A stretch of 64,000 nt of DNA from Gordonia sp. X0973 (lineage in GTDB: Bacteria > Actinomycetota > Actinomycetes > Mycobacteriales > Mycobacteriaceae): assembly GCF_013348785.1 (NCBI RefSeq), contig NZ_CP054691.1, positions 2,480,001-2,544,000 of the forward strand, written 5' to 3'. Position 1 is the first letter of the stretch; every line of letters starts with the position of its first letter. Positions 1 through 9,447 of this stretch are shown one piece after another. Below the pieces are notes generated by a model. That model worked only from the letters and a program-made list of their open reading frames with translations, had not been told where the DNA came from and did not search any database. The position numbers were made by a program, and so were the translations under genes.

Positions 1-650
1 ATCGGCTGACCGACGTCACCGCCGCCCTGTGCCGGCGATGGAACCCCGGGGTGCGGCTGCTGCCCGCCTCCGACGAGCGGCACGAGACCCACGTCGTCAT
101 CACCCCGCCCGACTCCGTCGACGGCGCCCAACGCGCGGTCCACTTCCAGGAGTGGTGGGTGCGCTACCGCGCCCAGGTGTCCACCACGGGCTTCGCCCAG
201 GTGGGCGACAAGAACGCCAAGCTGACCGCCGACGCCGCCACCGCGATCGCCGAGGCCGACGTGATCCTGTTCGCACCGAGCAACCCGGTCGTCAGCATCG
301 GCGCGATCCTCTCGCTCGAAGGCGCCCGCGCCGCGCTGCGCTCGGCGTCGGCGCCCGTCGTCGGCATCAGTCCGGTGATCGACAACAAGCCGCTGCGCGG
401 CATGGCCGACGAATGCCTCTCGGTGATCGGCGTCGAGACCAGCGCACAGGCCATCGCCGCGCACTACGGCCCCCGCAGCGGCACCGGCCTGCTCGACGGG
501 TGGTTGATCGCCGACGGCGACACCGCCGAGGTCGACGGCATCGCGGTCGGCACGGCGCCGCTGCTGATGACCGATCCGCGTGCCACCGCGCAGATGATCC
601 AGGCGGCCTGCGCCCTGGTCGGCGTCGACACCCCCGCGGAGGACTCGTGA
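1..650 (+). CDS. fbiA: FbiA (CofD family) 2-phospho-L-lactate/phosphoenolpyruvate transferase, C-terminal part
   Basis: This gene enters the window from the left; the frame is open from base 3 and ends at 650. FbiA joins the activated phospho-lactate or phosphoenolpyruvate guanylyl donor to the deazaflavin Fo to give (dehydro-)F420-0 in the cytoplasm. The visible part has the CofD-type stretches [11 protein letters not shown] and [20 protein letters not shown], which in the family line the nucleotide and Fo pocket. The stop overlaps the fbiB start (GTGA), so the two are translationally coupled, as in mycobacterial fbiAB. About the first third of the protein is missing. The identification is firm from motifs and from the following fbiB. 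Confidence 0.93.
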   Translation, partial: RLTDVTAALCRRWNPGVRLLPASDERHETHVVITPPDSVDGAQRAVHFQEWWVRYRAQVSTTGFAQVGDKNAKLTADAATAIAEADVILFAPSNPVVSIGAILSLEGARAALRSASAPVVGISPVIDNKPLRGMADECLSVIGVETSAQAIAAHYGPRSGTGLLDGWLIADGDTAEVDGIAVGTAPLLMTDPRATAQMIQAACALVGVDTPAEDS

Positions 651-2002
651 CGGCCGATCACCGCTCCCCCGGGCCCGTCGAGATCGTCGGGATCCCGGGT
701 CTGCCGGAGTTCCGCCCGGGGATGGACGTGGCCCGGGCGATCCTGGCAGCCGCGACGCTGCGCGACGGGGACGTCGTCGTCATCACGTCGAAGGTCTTCT
801 CCAAGACCGAGGGCCGCCTGGTCGCCGCACCCACCGATCCCGACGAGCGCGACGCGCTGCGCCGCCGGTTGATCGACGAGGAGTCGGTGCGCGTCGTCGC
901 CCGCAAGAACCGCACGCTGATCACCGAGAACGCCTACGGCCTCATCCAGGCCGCGGCCGGCGTCGACGGGTCGAACGTGGCCGCCGACGAGTTGGCGCTG
1001 CTGCCGCTGGACCCGGACGCCAGCGCCGCCAGGACACGGGCCGCCTTCGCCGCGGCGGGTGTGGACGTGGCCGTCCTCGTCACCGACACGATGGGGCGCG
1101 CCTGGCGCGTCGGGCAGACCGACGTGGCGATCGGCTCCGCCGGGCTGGGCGTCGTCCACGGATACGCCGGCCGCACCGACGCGCACGGCAACGAGCTGAT
1201 CGTCACCGAGATCGCCGTCGCCGACGAGATCGCCGCGGCCGCCGACCTCGCCAAGGGCAAGCTCGACGGCGTCGCCGCCGCCATCGTGCGCGGCCTGTCC
1301 GTCGCCGACGACGGCAGCCGGGCCGCGGACCTCGTGCGTCCGGCCGACGAGGACTTGTTCCGCCTCGGCACCGACTTCGCGATCGCCCGGGGCCGGCGCG
1401 AAGCCGTGCTGACCAGACAGTCGGTGCGGACCTTCGCCCCCGACCATGTGGACCCCGACGAGATGCGCGCCGCACTCGCCGAGGCCCTCACCGCGCCCGC
1501 GCCGCACCACACGCATCCGGTGCGGTTCGTCTGGTTGCGCGACCGCGCGCGCCGGATCGCGCTGCTCGACGCGATGGGCCGGGCCTGGCGCGCCGACCTG
1601 CGCGGGGACGAGAAGACGCCGGAGTCGATCGCCAAACGCGTGCGGCGCGGCCAGATCCTCTACGACGCCCCCGAGGTCGTCATCCCCTTCCTGGTGCCCG
1701 ACGGTGCGCACACCTATCCCGACGAGCGGCGCAACGCCGCCGAGCACACGATGTTCACCGTCGCCACCGGTGCCGCGGTCGGCATGCTCCTGGTGGCCCT
1801 GTCGGCCCGCGAGATCGGCAGCTGCTGGATCGGATCGACGATCTTCGCCCCGGAGGTCGTGCGCGACCAGCTGGGCCTGCAACGGCACTGGGAGCCGCTG
1901 GGTGCGATCGCCGTCGGCTATCGCACCGATCGCCCCGACGACGGCTCGAATCTGCCGCCGCGCCCGGCCGCCGACCCGACCGGGTTGGTGGTGGAGCTGT
2001 GA
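647..2002 (+). CDS. fbiB: FbiB bifunctional F420-0:gamma-glutamyl ligase / FMN-dependent dehydro-F420 reductase
   Basis: The 451-residue product is close to the mycobacterial FbiB length (about 448). Residues about 10-245 form the CofE-type gamma-glutamyl ligase, with [14 protein letters not shown] near the N-terminus and the DTMGRAWR segment. Residues about 250-451 are a nitroreductase-fold domain (starting near [12 protein letters not shown], with [10 protein letters not shown] later) that in mycobacteria reduces dehydro-F420. Together they convert F420-0 to polyglutamylated F420. The GTG start at 647 was chosen because it overlaps the fbiA stop by four bases; longer upstream starts would run inside fbiA. 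The stop again overlaps the next gene (GTGA), so fbiA-fbiB-Nudix is one transcription unit. Confidence 0.95.
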   Translation: MTADHRSPGPVEIVGIPGLPEFRPGMDVARAILAAATLRDGDVVVITSKVFSKTEGRLVAAPTDPDERDALRRRLIDEESVRVVARKNRTLITENAYGLIQAAAGVDGSNVAADELALLPLDPDASAARTRAAFAAAGVDVAVLVTDTMGRAWRVGQTDVAIGSAGLGVVHGYAGRTDAHGNELIVTEIAVADEIAAAADLAKGKLDGVAAAIVRGLSVADDGSRAADLVRPADEDLFRLGTDFAIARGRREAVLTRQSVRTFAPDHVDPDEMRAALAEALTAPAPHHTHPVRFVWLRDRARRIALLDAMGRAWRADLRGDEKTPESIAKRVRRGQILYDAPEVVIPFLVPDGAHTYPDERRNAAEHTMFTVATGAAVGMLLVALSAREIGSCWIGSTIFAPEVVRDQLGLQRHWEPLGAIAVGYRTDRPDDGSNLPPRPAADPTGLVVEL

Positions 2003-2547
2003 GCGTCCATTCCTCGGTGCGCGAGGCCCTGATCGCCTGGGAGCCGGCCGACGACGGGCAGGATGTGATGCGACACACCTACCTCGCCTTCCTCGACGCC
2101 GCGCCGGACGGCTGCCTGCGCGCCTGCGAGCCCGGGCATATCACCGCCTCGGCGCTGGTGGTCGACGCCGATGCCTCGCACGCCCTGCTCACCCTGCACC
2201 CGCGGATCGGCAAGTGGGTGCAGCTCGGCGGCCATTGCGAACCAGAGGACGCCTCTATCGAGGCGGCGGCGCTGCGCGAGGCGACCGAGGAATCCGGCGT
2301 CGACGGGCTGACGCTGCTCCCCGGACCGGTCCACCTGCACACCCATCCGATCACCTGCTCGCTCGGCGTGCCCACCCGCCACCTCGATGTGCGCTTCCTC
2401 GTCGTCGCACCGGCGACGCCGGACGGCTCACTACCCGATCCGGTGCTCAGCGACGAGTCGCTGGACCTGGCCTGGTTCCCGCTCGACGAGCTGCCCAATC
2501 CGGAGCTGGCACCCCTCGTCGAGGCGGCCCGGGACCGATTGCGCTGA
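1999..2547 (+). CDS. Nudix hydrolase, last gene of the fbiAB operon
   Basis: This 182-residue protein has a clear Nudix box: [20 protein letters not shown] followed by EESG, with the REATEE metal-binding core at about residues 90-97. Nudix enzymes cleave nucleoside diphosphates linked to another group. The substrate cannot be read from the sequence. The GTG start overlaps the fbiB stop by four bases, so it is co-translated with F420 biosynthesis. A role in that pathway (for example clearing a nucleotide by-product) is only a guess from position. It ends 18 bp before the stop of convergent glgC. Confidence 0.85.
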   Translation: MSVHSSVREALIAWEPADDGQDVMRHTYLAFLDAAPDGCLRACEPGHITASALVVDADASHALLTLHPRIGKWVQLGGHCEPEDASIEAAALREATEESGVDGLTLLPGPVHLHTHPITCSLGVPTRHLDVRFLVVAPATPDGSLPDPVLSDESLDLAWFPLDELPNPELAPLVEAARDRLR

Positions 2548-2565
2548 GCACGCTGTTCGCGCGGC

Positions 2566-3783
2566 CTATTCGACGACGATGCCCTTGCCGATGGTGACGA
2601 TGCCGCCGGGGCTCACGGCGTAGCGCTCCCGGTCGCGCTCCAGGTCGACGCCGAGCTGGGCCTCCGGGGAGATCACCACGTTCTTGTCCAGGATCGCGTT
2701 GCGGACCACGGCACCGGAGTTGATGCGGGCCCCGGGCATGACGACGCAGTTCTGCACCACCGCGCCGGCCTCGATGATCACGTCGGTGGAGATGACCGAG
2801 CCGCTGACCGCCGTGGCCTTGACGATGGACCCGGCACCGACCACCGAGTTCTGCACCGAGCCGCCGAGGATGAACTTCGCCGGCGGCAGATTCGTCGTCT
2901 CGCCGCGGATCGGCCAGCGGCGGTTGTACAGCGTGAACGCCGGGTCGGGCGAGACGAAGTCCATGTGCGCGTCGAAGAAGGCGTCGATCGTCCCCACGTC
3001 GCGCCAATAGCCGCGGTCGCGCTCGGTGGCGCCGGGCACCTCGTTGTCGCGGAAGTCGTAGACCGCGGCATCCCCCTTCGCGACGAACGCGGGGATGATG
3101 TTGCCGCCCATGTCGTGGTCGGAGTCCTCGTCGCTCGAGTCGGCGCGCAGCGCCTCGATGAGCGCGTCGGTGGTGAAGACGTAGTTGCCCATCGACGCGA
3201 GGGTGACCGCCGGGTCGTCGGGGGTGGCGGGCGGATCGGCCGGCTTCTCCACGAATCGGGTGATCCGGCCGGAGCCGTCGGTGTCGATACAGCCCAGCGA
3301 CGACGCCTCCTCCCGCGGCACCCGGATCCCGGCGACGGTCGCCCCGGCCCCCGACTCGATATGGGCCGCCACCATCTGTGACGGGTCCATCCGGTAGACG
3401 TGGTCGGCGCCGAAGACGACGAGATAGTCGGGCTTCTCGTCGTACACGAGGTTGAGCGACTGCAGGATGGCGTCGGCGCTGCCGGTGAACCAGCGTTTGC
3501 CCAGGCGCTGCTGCGCCGGGACCGACGTGATGTATTCGCCGTGGAATCCACTCGACCACCAGGTCTGCGCGATGTGGCGGTCCAACGAGTGGGACTTGTA
3601 CTGGGTCAGCACGCAGATGCGCTCGTATCCGCCGTTGACCAGGTTCGAGAGCACGAAGTCGATGAGGCGGTAGGTGCCGCCGAAGGGCACCGCCGGCTTG
3701 GCGCGGTCGGCGGTCAACGGATAGAGGCGCTTCCCCTCGCCTCCGGCGAGGACGATCGCAAGGACGTGCGGCGCTGCTCTCAC
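2566..3783 (-). CDS. glgC: Glucose-1-phosphate adenylyltransferase GlgC
   Basis: The protein has 405 residues, the usual length. The N-terminal nucleotidyltransferase signature [18 protein letters not shown] (residues 7-24) followed by KPAVPFGG binds ATP and glucose-1-phosphate. The C-terminal third is a left-handed beta-helix rich in hexapeptide-like turns ([20 protein letters not shown]). GlgC makes ADP-glucose for glycogen, maltose-1-phosphate and capsular glucan. The GTG start at 3783 is preceded at six bases by a TAGGTT -10 box, which suggests a leaderless mRNA. The gene stands alone, convergent with the fbiAB unit; glgC-gpgS proximity is also seen in M. tuberculosis (Rv1213-Rv1208). Confidence 0.96.
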   Translation of the reverse strand: MRAAPHVLAIVLAGGEGKRLYPLTADRAKPAVPFGGTYRLIDFVLSNLVNGGYERICVLTQYKSHSLDRHIAQTWWSSGFHGEYITSVPAQQRLGKRWFTGSADAILQSLNLVYDEKPDYLVVFGADHVYRMDPSQMVAAHIESGAGATVAGIRVPREEASSLGCIDTDGSGRITRFVEKPADPPATPDDPAVTLASMGNYVFTTDALIEALRADSSDEDSDHDMGGNIIPAFVAKGDAAVYDFRDNEVPGATERDRGYWRDVGTIDAFFDAHMDFVSPDPAFTLYNRRWPIRGETTNLPPAKFILGGSVQNSVVGAGSIVKATAVSGSVISTDVIIEAGAVVQNCVVMPGARINSGAVVRNAILDKNVVISPEAQLGVDLERDRERYAVSPGGIVTIGKGIVVE

Positions 3784-3795
3784 CCCTCAAACCTA
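3784..3795 (-). promoter_or_regulatory. Leaderless -10 element for glgC
   Basis: On the minus strand TAGGTT (3795-3790) is followed by six bases and then the glgC GTG. A -10 box at this distance puts the transcription start at or next to the start codon, the arrangement of leaderless mRNAs that are common in this order. No Shine-Dalgarno sequence is present. Confidence 0.5.
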
Positions 3796-3816
3796 ACCCA
3801 GCAGTCGGTCCCGCGC

Positions 3817-4713
3817 TCACGACCGCGCGACGGTGAGGTCCACCGAGAGCGTCACCGCCACCGATCCGGCCGGTCCGACCAGTTCGGCCGCCCGGGCGCG
3901 CAGCCGATCCGGTTCTGCGTGGAAGGCGCTGGGCCCCATCGCCACCGCGTCGGCGACCTCGGCGGCACCCCAGTCGTCGCACCTGGTGAACGCCGCGCGG
4001 TGCACCGACGCGAACCCGGCCCGTGCCAGCCCGGCCGAGAGCCGCTCGTGTTTGTCCGGCTCGACGCCGACCATCCCCATCGGCTCGACCAACTCCCCGA
4101 GGTGCTCGGGGCGCGGCGTGACGACGACCAAGAATCCACCGGGTTCCAACACCCGGCGCACCTCGTCGAAGCCGCGGGGCGCGAACACCGAGACGACCGC
4201 GGCCGCGCTGCCGTCGGCGACCGGCCACGGCTGCCACAGATCCGCGACGACGGCGGCCGCGCGCCGGTGTGCCCCGGCGGTCGCGCGGGCGGCGTATTTC
4301 GAGAGATCCAGGCCCAGGCCCAGCGCGTCGTCGCGCGCGTCGAGACATGAGGCGAGGTATTGGCCGGTGCCGCACCCGGCGTCGACGAGGAGCGGGTGCG
4401 CCGACGTCGCCGGCAAGCCGTCGGCGACGGTCCGTGCGACGGCGTCGCGCAGCGCGCGATACGGCGGCGAGTCGAGCGCGTCGCGGCGGGCGGCGATCAT
4501 CGCCGCGGTATCCGACGACAAGCCGCCGCCACCGCCGCCGCGCAGCAGTGAAACGTAGCCCTGACGGGCGATGTCGAACCGGTGCCCGGACGGGCATCCC
4601 AGTGTGGTGGGGAGCGCCCGGTGCAGCGGCGAACCGCAGACCGGGCAGCGCAGGGCGCCCAGAACCGGACCGAGCGCGCCGCCCCGGACTCCCCCTGCGG
4701 GTGCTGGCGTCAG
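3817..4713 (-). CDS. RlmA/RrmA-type 23S rRNA (guanine-N1) methyltransferase
   Basis: About 298 residues. The N-terminus has a zinc-ribbon CPVCGSPL and CPSGHRFD, then RQGYVSLL, typical of RlmA/TlrB; a Rossmann methyltransferase follows with SAM motif VDAGCGTGQYLA. The family methylates N1 of a guanine (G745/G748 class) in 23S rRNA helix 35. The start is odd: there is no ATG, GTG or TTG in frame between the preceding gene's stop and the zinc ribbon. The best candidate is CTG at 4713-4711, which overlaps the DUF3117 stop as CTGA, mimicking the usual NTGA coupling overlap. Which rlmA branch it belongs to cannot be settled by eye. Confidence 0.82.
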   Translation of the reverse strand: MTPAPAGGVRGGALGPVLGALRCPVCGSPLHRALPTTLGCPSGHRFDIARQGYVSLLRGGGGGGLSSDTAAMIAARRDALDSPPYRALRDAVARTVADGLPATSAHPLLVDAGCGTGQYLASCLDARDDALGLGLDLSKYAARATAGAHRRAAAVVADLWQPWPVADGSAAAVVSVFAPRGFDEVRRVLEPGGFLVVVTPRPEHLGELVEPMGMVGVEPDKHERLSAGLARAGFASVHRAAFTRCDDWGAAEVADAVAMGPSAFHAEPDRLRARAAELVGPAGSVAVTLSVDLTVARS

Positions 4714-4877
4714 CCGGCGACCCCGCGCAGTTCTTCGCCGAGCGCGGCGGCCTCTTCGGCCGTCAGCTCTACCACGAGGCGTCCGCCACCCTCGATCGGG
4801 ATGCGCACCACGATCCCGCGGCCCTCCTTGGCTGCTTCCATCGGGCCATCTCCGGTGCGTGGCTTCATAGCCGCCAT
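4710..4877 (-). CDS. DUF3117 small conserved protein (Rv1211-like)
   Basis: A 55-residue protein beginning MAAMKPRTGDGP with a core of EGRGIVVRIPIEGGGRLVV and ELTAEEAAALGEELRGV. It is very conserved in actinobacteria, where it is a DUF3117 member of unknown function. The ATG at 4877 was chosen over a longer upstream start because it matches the family N-terminus and has a GGGAG Shine-Dalgarno nine bases upstream. It lies between the DivIVA-domain gene and the methyltransferase as in the Rv1209-Rv1213 region. Confidence 0.9.
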   Translation of the reverse strand: MAAMKPRTGDGPMEAAKEGRGIVVRIPIEGGGRLVVELTAEEAAALGEELRGVAG

Positions 4878-4975
4878 CGTTGCAACTCCCTCCGAGTTTT
4901 CGATTCGCTCTATCATAGCTGGTCACCGCTGTGGACACCGCCTCGGCCCGGTGGGGACCCCCGACGACGGCGCGG

Positions 4976-5290
4976 CTAGTGCCCGCCCTCGCGCCCGCCT
5001 TGCTCACGGTCGCGCAGTGCCTGCGCGACGCCGCGCAACTCGTCGATCTCGCGGGCCAACTTCTCCAACGCCCAGTCGACTTCGGCCTGCTTATAGCCGC
5101 GGAACACCAGTCCGAAGCGGAGCCGGCGGACGTCCTCCCCGCTGATGCCGGCGCGGGGCAACTCGGTGACGGTCACGTCGTCGTCGACCTCGGCCAGCTC
5201 TTCGCCGCGCCCGAACACGAACCACACGACGGCGAACAGCAGGCCGCCGACGAGCCCGAGGGCCGCCGCGTAGCCAATGACCATCATCAT
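4976..5290 (-). CDS. Membrane-anchored DivIVA-domain protein (Rv1209-like)
   Basis: The 104-residue protein has one N-terminal membrane segment (VIGYAAALGLVGGLLFAVVW, residues about 4-23), an acidic linker, then a DivIVA-type motif RFGLVFRGYKQAEVDWALEK that leads into a short coiled coil. DivIVA/Wag31-like modules bind curved membrane and recruit polar growth machinery; a scaffolding role at the cell pole or septum is inferred. It starts four bases after gpgS stops, so it is probably co-transcribed with it. The same pair (Rv1208-Rv1209) occurs in M. tuberculosis. Confidence 0.86.
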   Translation of the reverse strand: MMMVIGYAAALGLVGGLLFAVVWFVFGRGEELAEVDDDVTVTELPRAGISGEDVRRLRFGLVFRGYKQAEVDWALEKLAREIDELRGVAQALRDREQGGREGGH

Positions 5291-5294
5291 CGGA

Positions 5295-6227
5295 TCACTC
5301 CTCGCCTCTCGTCCGGGGTCGCAGGCTGTCCATCGGTGGCCGGTCGGCGAGGACGGTCTCGGTCACCTGGGTGGCGAAGGATCCGTCCGCGGCGGCCGCG
5401 AACTGGACCAGCGGCGCCCCCGAGTCGGCGATGCCGCACCGACGCAACAGCGTTCCGACGATCTGCCGGCTCATCACGCCCAATTCGGTGAGGGGCCGGT
5501 GGCGGTGCATCCGGACGCCGAGGTTGACCTGACCGATCGCCTGCGGGCCGCGCGCCTCGAGCGTGTCGATGAGCAGCCCGATCTCCACCCCGTATCCGGG
5601 GGCGAAGGGCAGCGAGGCGAGCAGGTCGCGGGTCCCGGCGTATTCGCCGCCCAGCGGTTGGACGACGTGGCTCAGCTCCGGTCGCAGCGCGGCCAACAGC
5701 GGCCGGGCGACGAGTTCGGTGACGCGGCCGCCGCCGTCCTCGATGTGCTGTGCCGCGGTGCGCCACGGCCTGCGGTAGTAGCCCTTCACCAGCTCGATCT
5801 CGGGCTGGGTGAGGATCGGCCCCACCAGCTTCGGGACGAACATCGGGTCGGGGCGCACCAGGTCGGAGTCGATGAAGACGATGACGTCGGCGGTGGTCGC
5901 GGCGATCGAGCGCCACAGGACCTCGCCCTTGCCGTCCACCGGCGGCACCTCGGGCAGCGCCTCCTCGCGCCGGACCACCCGCGCACCGGCCGCGCGCGCG
6001 ACGGCGACGGTGTCGTCGGTGGAACCGGAGTCGAGCACCACCAGGTCGTCGACGAGCCCGCCCAGCAGCGGCAGCACCGATTCGACCACCCCGGCGACCG
6101 TGTCGGATTCGTTCAGCGCCGGCAGCACGACCGCGACGCTGCGCCCGGCCTTTGCCTCGACGAGTTCGGCGACCGTCCACGTCGGCCGATCCCACACGCT
6201 GGGCAGTTCCGGTAGCGGCGCGGTCAT
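5295..6227 (-). CDS. gpgS: Glucosyl-3-phosphoglycerate synthase GpgS
   Basis: 310 residues, GT-A glycosyltransferase (family GT81). The nucleotide-sugar site VAVVLPALNESDTV (31-44) and the DSD metal motif at 120-122 (VIVFIDSDLV) are present, and KGYYRRPW is as in mycobacterial GpgS. It transfers glucose from UDP-glucose to 3-phosphoglycerate, the first step towards methylglucose lipopolysaccharide, in the cytosol. The start overlaps the folP2 stop by four bases (ATGA). Very secure. Confidence 0.96.
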   Translation of the reverse strand: MTAPLPELPSVWDRPTWTVAELVEAKAGRSVAVVLPALNESDTVAGVVESVLPLLGGLVDDLVVLDSGSTDDTVAVARAAGARVVRREEALPEVPPVDGKGEVLWRSIAATTADVIVFIDSDLVRPDPMFVPKLVGPILTQPEIELVKGYYRRPWRTAAQHIEDGGGRVTELVARPLLAALRPELSHVVQPLGGEYAGTRDLLASLPFAPGYGVEIGLLIDTLEARGPQAIGQVNLGVRMHRHRPLTELGVMSRQIVGTLLRRCGIADSGAPLVQFAAAADGSFATQVTETVLADRPPMDSLRPRTRGEE

Positions 6228-7132
6228 GCGAGCCCCCGGACCGCGCGGCGCGGCGAGCGGCGCCCGGTGATCGCCGCGACCATGTCGACGACGCGGCGGG
6301 TGGCGGCGACCTCGTGGGCGCGGAAGATCGCGGCGCCGTGCTCGGCGGCCAGCGCCGTGGCGGCGAGTGTGCCGTCGAGGCGCTCGTCGAGTTCGACGCC
6401 CAGCGTCTCGCCGACGAAATCCTTGTTGCTCAGGGCCATCAGCACCGGGTAGCCGAGCGCGGCGAGCCGATCGGTGTGGCGCAGCAGCGCCAGCCCGTGA
6501 TGGGTGTTCTTGCCGAAGTCGTGCGTCGGGTCGACGACGATCCCGTCGGCCCGCACCCCGGCCGCCGCCGCGCGGGCGGCGGCAGCCGCGAGATCGGCGA
6601 CCACCGCGTCGACGACGCCGTCGGCGGTGCTGCCGTAGCGCACCCGGTGCGGCCGGGTCCGCGGCACGGCGCCGCCGGTGTGCGAGCAGACCAGACCCGC
6701 CCCGCGCCGGGCGGCGACCTCCACCAGCGCCGGGTCCGCTCCGGCCCAGGTGTCGTTGATCAGGTCGGCGCCGGCGTCGCAGGCCGATTCGGCGACGGCG
6801 GCCCGCCAGGTGTCCACGCTGATGACGATGTCGGGGAACTGTGCGCGCACCCAGGCGATGAACCCGACGACGCGCTCGGCCTCGGCGGCGGCGTCGACGG
6901 TCTCCCCCGGTCCGGCCTTCACGCCGCCGATGTCGACGATGTCGGCACCCTCCGCGACGACCTGTTCGACCCGGCGCCGCGCCGCGTCGTCGTCGAAACT
7001 CGCGCCGCGGTCGTAGAAGGAGTCGGGCGTGCGGTTGACGATCGCCATCACGAGGGCGCGATCGGCTGCCACCGGTCGCCCGCAGAGCGTGGAATCAGCG
7101 GGGGGCACGGGCTTGCGCCACGTCCTGGGCAT
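6224..7132 (-). CDS. folP2: FolP2-type dihydropteroate synthase homologue
   Basis: 302 residues with DHPS signatures MAIVNRTPDSFYDRG (a variant of NVTPDSFSDGG), DIVDIGG, ISVDTW and INDTWAG. In M. tuberculosis the equivalent paralogue (Rv1207) lies between gpgS and fadD6 as here, and has been reported not to carry the main DHPS activity, so folate synthesis itself is probably served by another folP. The start overlaps the 3' end of fadD6 by 38 bases; a later start would remove the family-typical STLCGRPVA stretch, so the longer form is kept. Confidence 0.9.
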   Translation of the reverse strand: MPRTWRKPVPPADSTLCGRPVAADRALVMAIVNRTPDSFYDRGASFDDDAARRRVEQVVAEGADIVDIGGVKAGPGETVDAAAEAERVVGFIAWVRAQFPDIVISVDTWRAAVAESACDAGADLINDTWAGADPALVEVAARRGAGLVCSHTGGAVPRTRPHRVRYGSTADGVVDAVVADLAAAAARAAAAGVRADGIVVDPTHDFGKNTHHGLALLRHTDRLAALGYPVLMALSNKDFVGETLGVELDERLDGTLAATALAAEHGAAIFRAHEVAATRRVVDMVAAITGRRSPRRAVRGLA

Positions 7133-8909
7133 ATTCGTCGTAGGCGGTGACGAATCCGTCCGCTTTGCCCTTGAGCACGTAGAGCGGGTCTCCGCCGACG
7201 TCGGTGAACCCCTCCTCGCGCAGCTCGACCTTGCGGTTCTTGAACGTCGACGTGGCCTCGACGGCGCCGATGATCCGGACGAACAGCGGGATCGCGTAGA
7301 CCGGCAGCGTCGCGTAGAGGTGTTTGGCCAGCTTCTCGCCGTCGAACCCCGCGCCGTCGCTCAGCGTGACCGCGGCCATGCCGGCCTTGCCGTCGCACCC
7401 GGGTACCTGCGCGCCGTAGACCACCGACTGCTCGATGCCGTCGAAGGTGTCCAGCGCCCGCTCGACCTCGGTCGTCGCGACGTTCTCACCCTTCCACCGG
7501 AAGGTGTCGCCGAGGCGGTCGACGAAGGCGATGTGGCCCCAACCGACTTCGCGGACGAGGTCGCCCGAGTTGAACCAGGAGTCGCCCTTCTTGAAGCCGT
7601 CGCGGATGATCTTCTTCTCCGTCGCGGAGCTGTCGGTGTAGCCGTCGAGCGGCACCCGCTCGCTGATCTCGGAGATGAGCAGCCCGGGTTCCCCCTTGCG
7701 CACCGCGCGCAGCCGCCCGGCGGAGTCCCGCTTGGCCTCACCGGTCTCCTGGTCGTATTCGACGACCTTGAACGGCAGCGGGCAGAACCCGGCGGTCTTG
7801 GCGACGGTGAAGACGTTGACGAAGGCCAGGTTGAGTTCGCTTGCACCGTAGAACTCGACGATCCGCTTGATGCCGAAGCGCTGGGCGAACTCGTCCCAGA
7901 TCTCCGGGCGCATCCCGTTGCCGACGGCCAGGCGCACCCCGTGGGTGCGGTCGGTCGACTTGGGCGGCTGGGCCAGCAGGTAGCGGCACAGTTCGCCGAT
8001 GTAGCAGAAGGCGGTGGCCCGGTTGAGGATGACGTCCTCCCAGAACCGCGACGCGGAGAACTGCTTGGCGATCGCGACGCAGGCGCCGGCGGCGAGCACC
8101 GCGCCGAGGGACACCGAGAGCGCGTTGTTGTGGTACAGCGGCAGCGGGACGTACATGGTGTCCGACGGGCGCAGGCGCACCGCCATGCCGCCGATGCCCG
8201 ACATGTTGGCCAGCCAGCGGTTGTGGCTCATGACGCTGGCCTTGGGCAGACCGGTCGTGCCGGAGGTGAAGATGTAGAACGCGTTGGTCGAGGCGGGCAG
8301 CGTCGCGGTGACCGCCGGGTTCGTCGCGGGACGCTTCGCCGACGCGGCGTCGAACTGCGTGTAGTCGTAGCGGTGTGCTGGCAGGCAATCCGGCGAGATC
8401 GACCCGAAGGACTCGGCGCATTCCGGGTCGAACACGATGACCTTGGCACCGAGCAGCTTCATGGAGTGGTCGGCGACCTCGCCCTGCTGGTTGTAGTTCA
8501 TCATCCCGGCGACGGCGCCGAGCTTGACCGCGGCCAACGTCAGGTACAGCAGCGTCGGCGAGTTCTTGCCCAGCAGCGCCACCACGTCACCGGTGACCAC
8601 GCCGTCGGCGGCGAGTTGGGCGGCATAGCGGTTGACGATGGCGTTGGCCTCGCCGTAGGTGGTCGTGTTGCCCTCGAAGCGGACGAAGGGCCGCTGCGGG
8701 TGCTTGCCGGCGTGCTGTTGGAACACGCTGCCGATGGTCTTGCGCGCATCGGCGGGCCGGTGGATCAGTCCGGGTGCGTGGCGCAGCATGAGCGGGGCCG
8801 ACGGAACCATGTCGACCACGCCCTTGGCCAGATCGGTCAGCCTCACCTTGGTCGTGGCGTTTGCGCTGTTGGGCACGAAAATCCCCCTCATCGTCGAGTC
8901 TGCGAACAT
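7095..8909 (-). CDS. fadD6: Long-chain acyl-CoA synthetase FadD6
   Basis: 604 residues, ANL/FATP-type adenylating enzyme. The AMP-binding P-loop FYIFTSGTTGLPKASVMSHN is intact, GWGHIAFVDRLGDTFRWKGE carries the hinge aspartate/arginine region, and the C-terminal VTAYDEYAQDV is FATP-like. It activates fatty acids with ATP and CoA, probably coupled to uptake. The first ATG begins right after the stop of the LOG gene; a second ATG 18 bases on (MRGIFVP) is an equally possible start, and a TAGGAT box overlaps the first ATG. Confidence 0.93.
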   Translation of the reverse strand: MFADSTMRGIFVPNSANATTKVRLTDLAKGVVDMVPSAPLMLRHAPGLIHRPADARKTIGSVFQQHAGKHPQRPFVRFEGNTTTYGEANAIVNRYAAQLAADGVVTGDVVALLGKNSPTLLYLTLAAVKLGAVAGMMNYNQQGEVADHSMKLLGAKVIVFDPECAESFGSISPDCLPAHRYDYTQFDAASAKRPATNPAVTATLPASTNAFYIFTSGTTGLPKASVMSHNRWLANMSGIGGMAVRLRPSDTMYVPLPLYHNNALSVSLGAVLAAGACVAIAKQFSASRFWEDVILNRATAFCYIGELCRYLLAQPPKSTDRTHGVRLAVGNGMRPEIWDEFAQRFGIKRIVEFYGASELNLAFVNVFTVAKTAGFCPLPFKVVEYDQETGEAKRDSAGRLRAVRKGEPGLLISEISERVPLDGYTDSSATEKKIIRDGFKKGDSWFNSGDLVREVGWGHIAFVDRLGDTFRWKGENVATTEVERALDTFDGIEQSVVYGAQVPGCDGKAGMAAVTLSDGAGFDGEKLAKHLYATLPVYAIPLFVRIIGAVEATSTFKNRKVELREEGFTDVGGDPLYVLKGKADGFVTAYDEYAQDVAQARAPR

Positions 8910-8910
8910 C

Positions 8911-9447
8911 CTACTGTCGGGTAACGGCGGTCACAGCATCGGCCACCGTCGCGACGACCCGCATGCGGTTCAACGCGTCCGCGGCGACGAATCCCTCGCC
9001 GCGCAGCTCGTCGAGCCAGGAGAGCAACGGCTGGTAGAAACCATCCGCGTCGAGCAGGACGACGGGCTTGTCGTGCTCGCCCAGATAGCCGCCGGTCCAG
9101 GTCTCGAACAGCTCCTCGAGCGTGCCGATGCCGCCGGGCAGCGTGATGAAGCCGTCGGCCCGCACCTCCATGAGGCGTTTGCGCTCGCGCATGGTGTCGG
9201 TGACGATCAGCTCGTCGCTGTCGTGGTCGGCGGCCTCCCGCTCGACGAGGTGGCCGGGGATGATGCCGACCGTCTTGCCCCCGGCGGCCCGCGTCGCCGC
9301 GCCGACCGCGCCCATCATGGAGACGTGGCCGCCGCCGCTGATCAACGTGTGCCCACCCGCGCCGAGTGCCGTGCCCAGGTCCGCCGCGAGGTCGATGTAG
9401 CGCTGCGGAACCGGCCCGGAGGCGCAGTAGACGCAGATGTCGGCCAC
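8911..9447 (-). CDS. LOG-family protein (TIGR00730), putative cytokinin riboside phosphoribohydrolase
   Basis: 178 residues with the GGGHVSMMGAV segment and LPGGIGTLEELFETW, the PGGxGTxxE active-site motif of lonely-guy/lysine-decarboxylase-like proteins. Characterised members cleave nucleoside 5'-monophosphates to free base and ribose phosphate. It corresponds to Rv1205. The start overlaps by one base the stop of a second LOG gene upstream, so the two paralogues are in tandem. Confidence 0.9.
   Translation of the reverse strand: MADICVYCASGPVPQRYIDLAADLGTALGAGGHTLISGGGHVSMMGAVGAATRAAGGKTVGIIPGHLVEREAADHDSDELIVTDTMRERKRLMEVRADGFITLPGGIGTLEELFETWTGGYLGEHDKPVVLLDADGFYQPLLSWLDELRGEGFVAADALNRMRVVATVADAVTAVTRQ

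Noticed and set aside
3400..4350. Long plus-strand open frame opposite glgC and the rlmA-type gene; similar long antisense frames at 464-1888, 7029-8924, 10193-11284, 15260-17830 and 20372-23020
   Set aside because: Each lies antisense to a firmly identified gene, has no domain, and is rich in Arg/Gly/Asp/Val as expected from the opposite strand of GC-rich codons.
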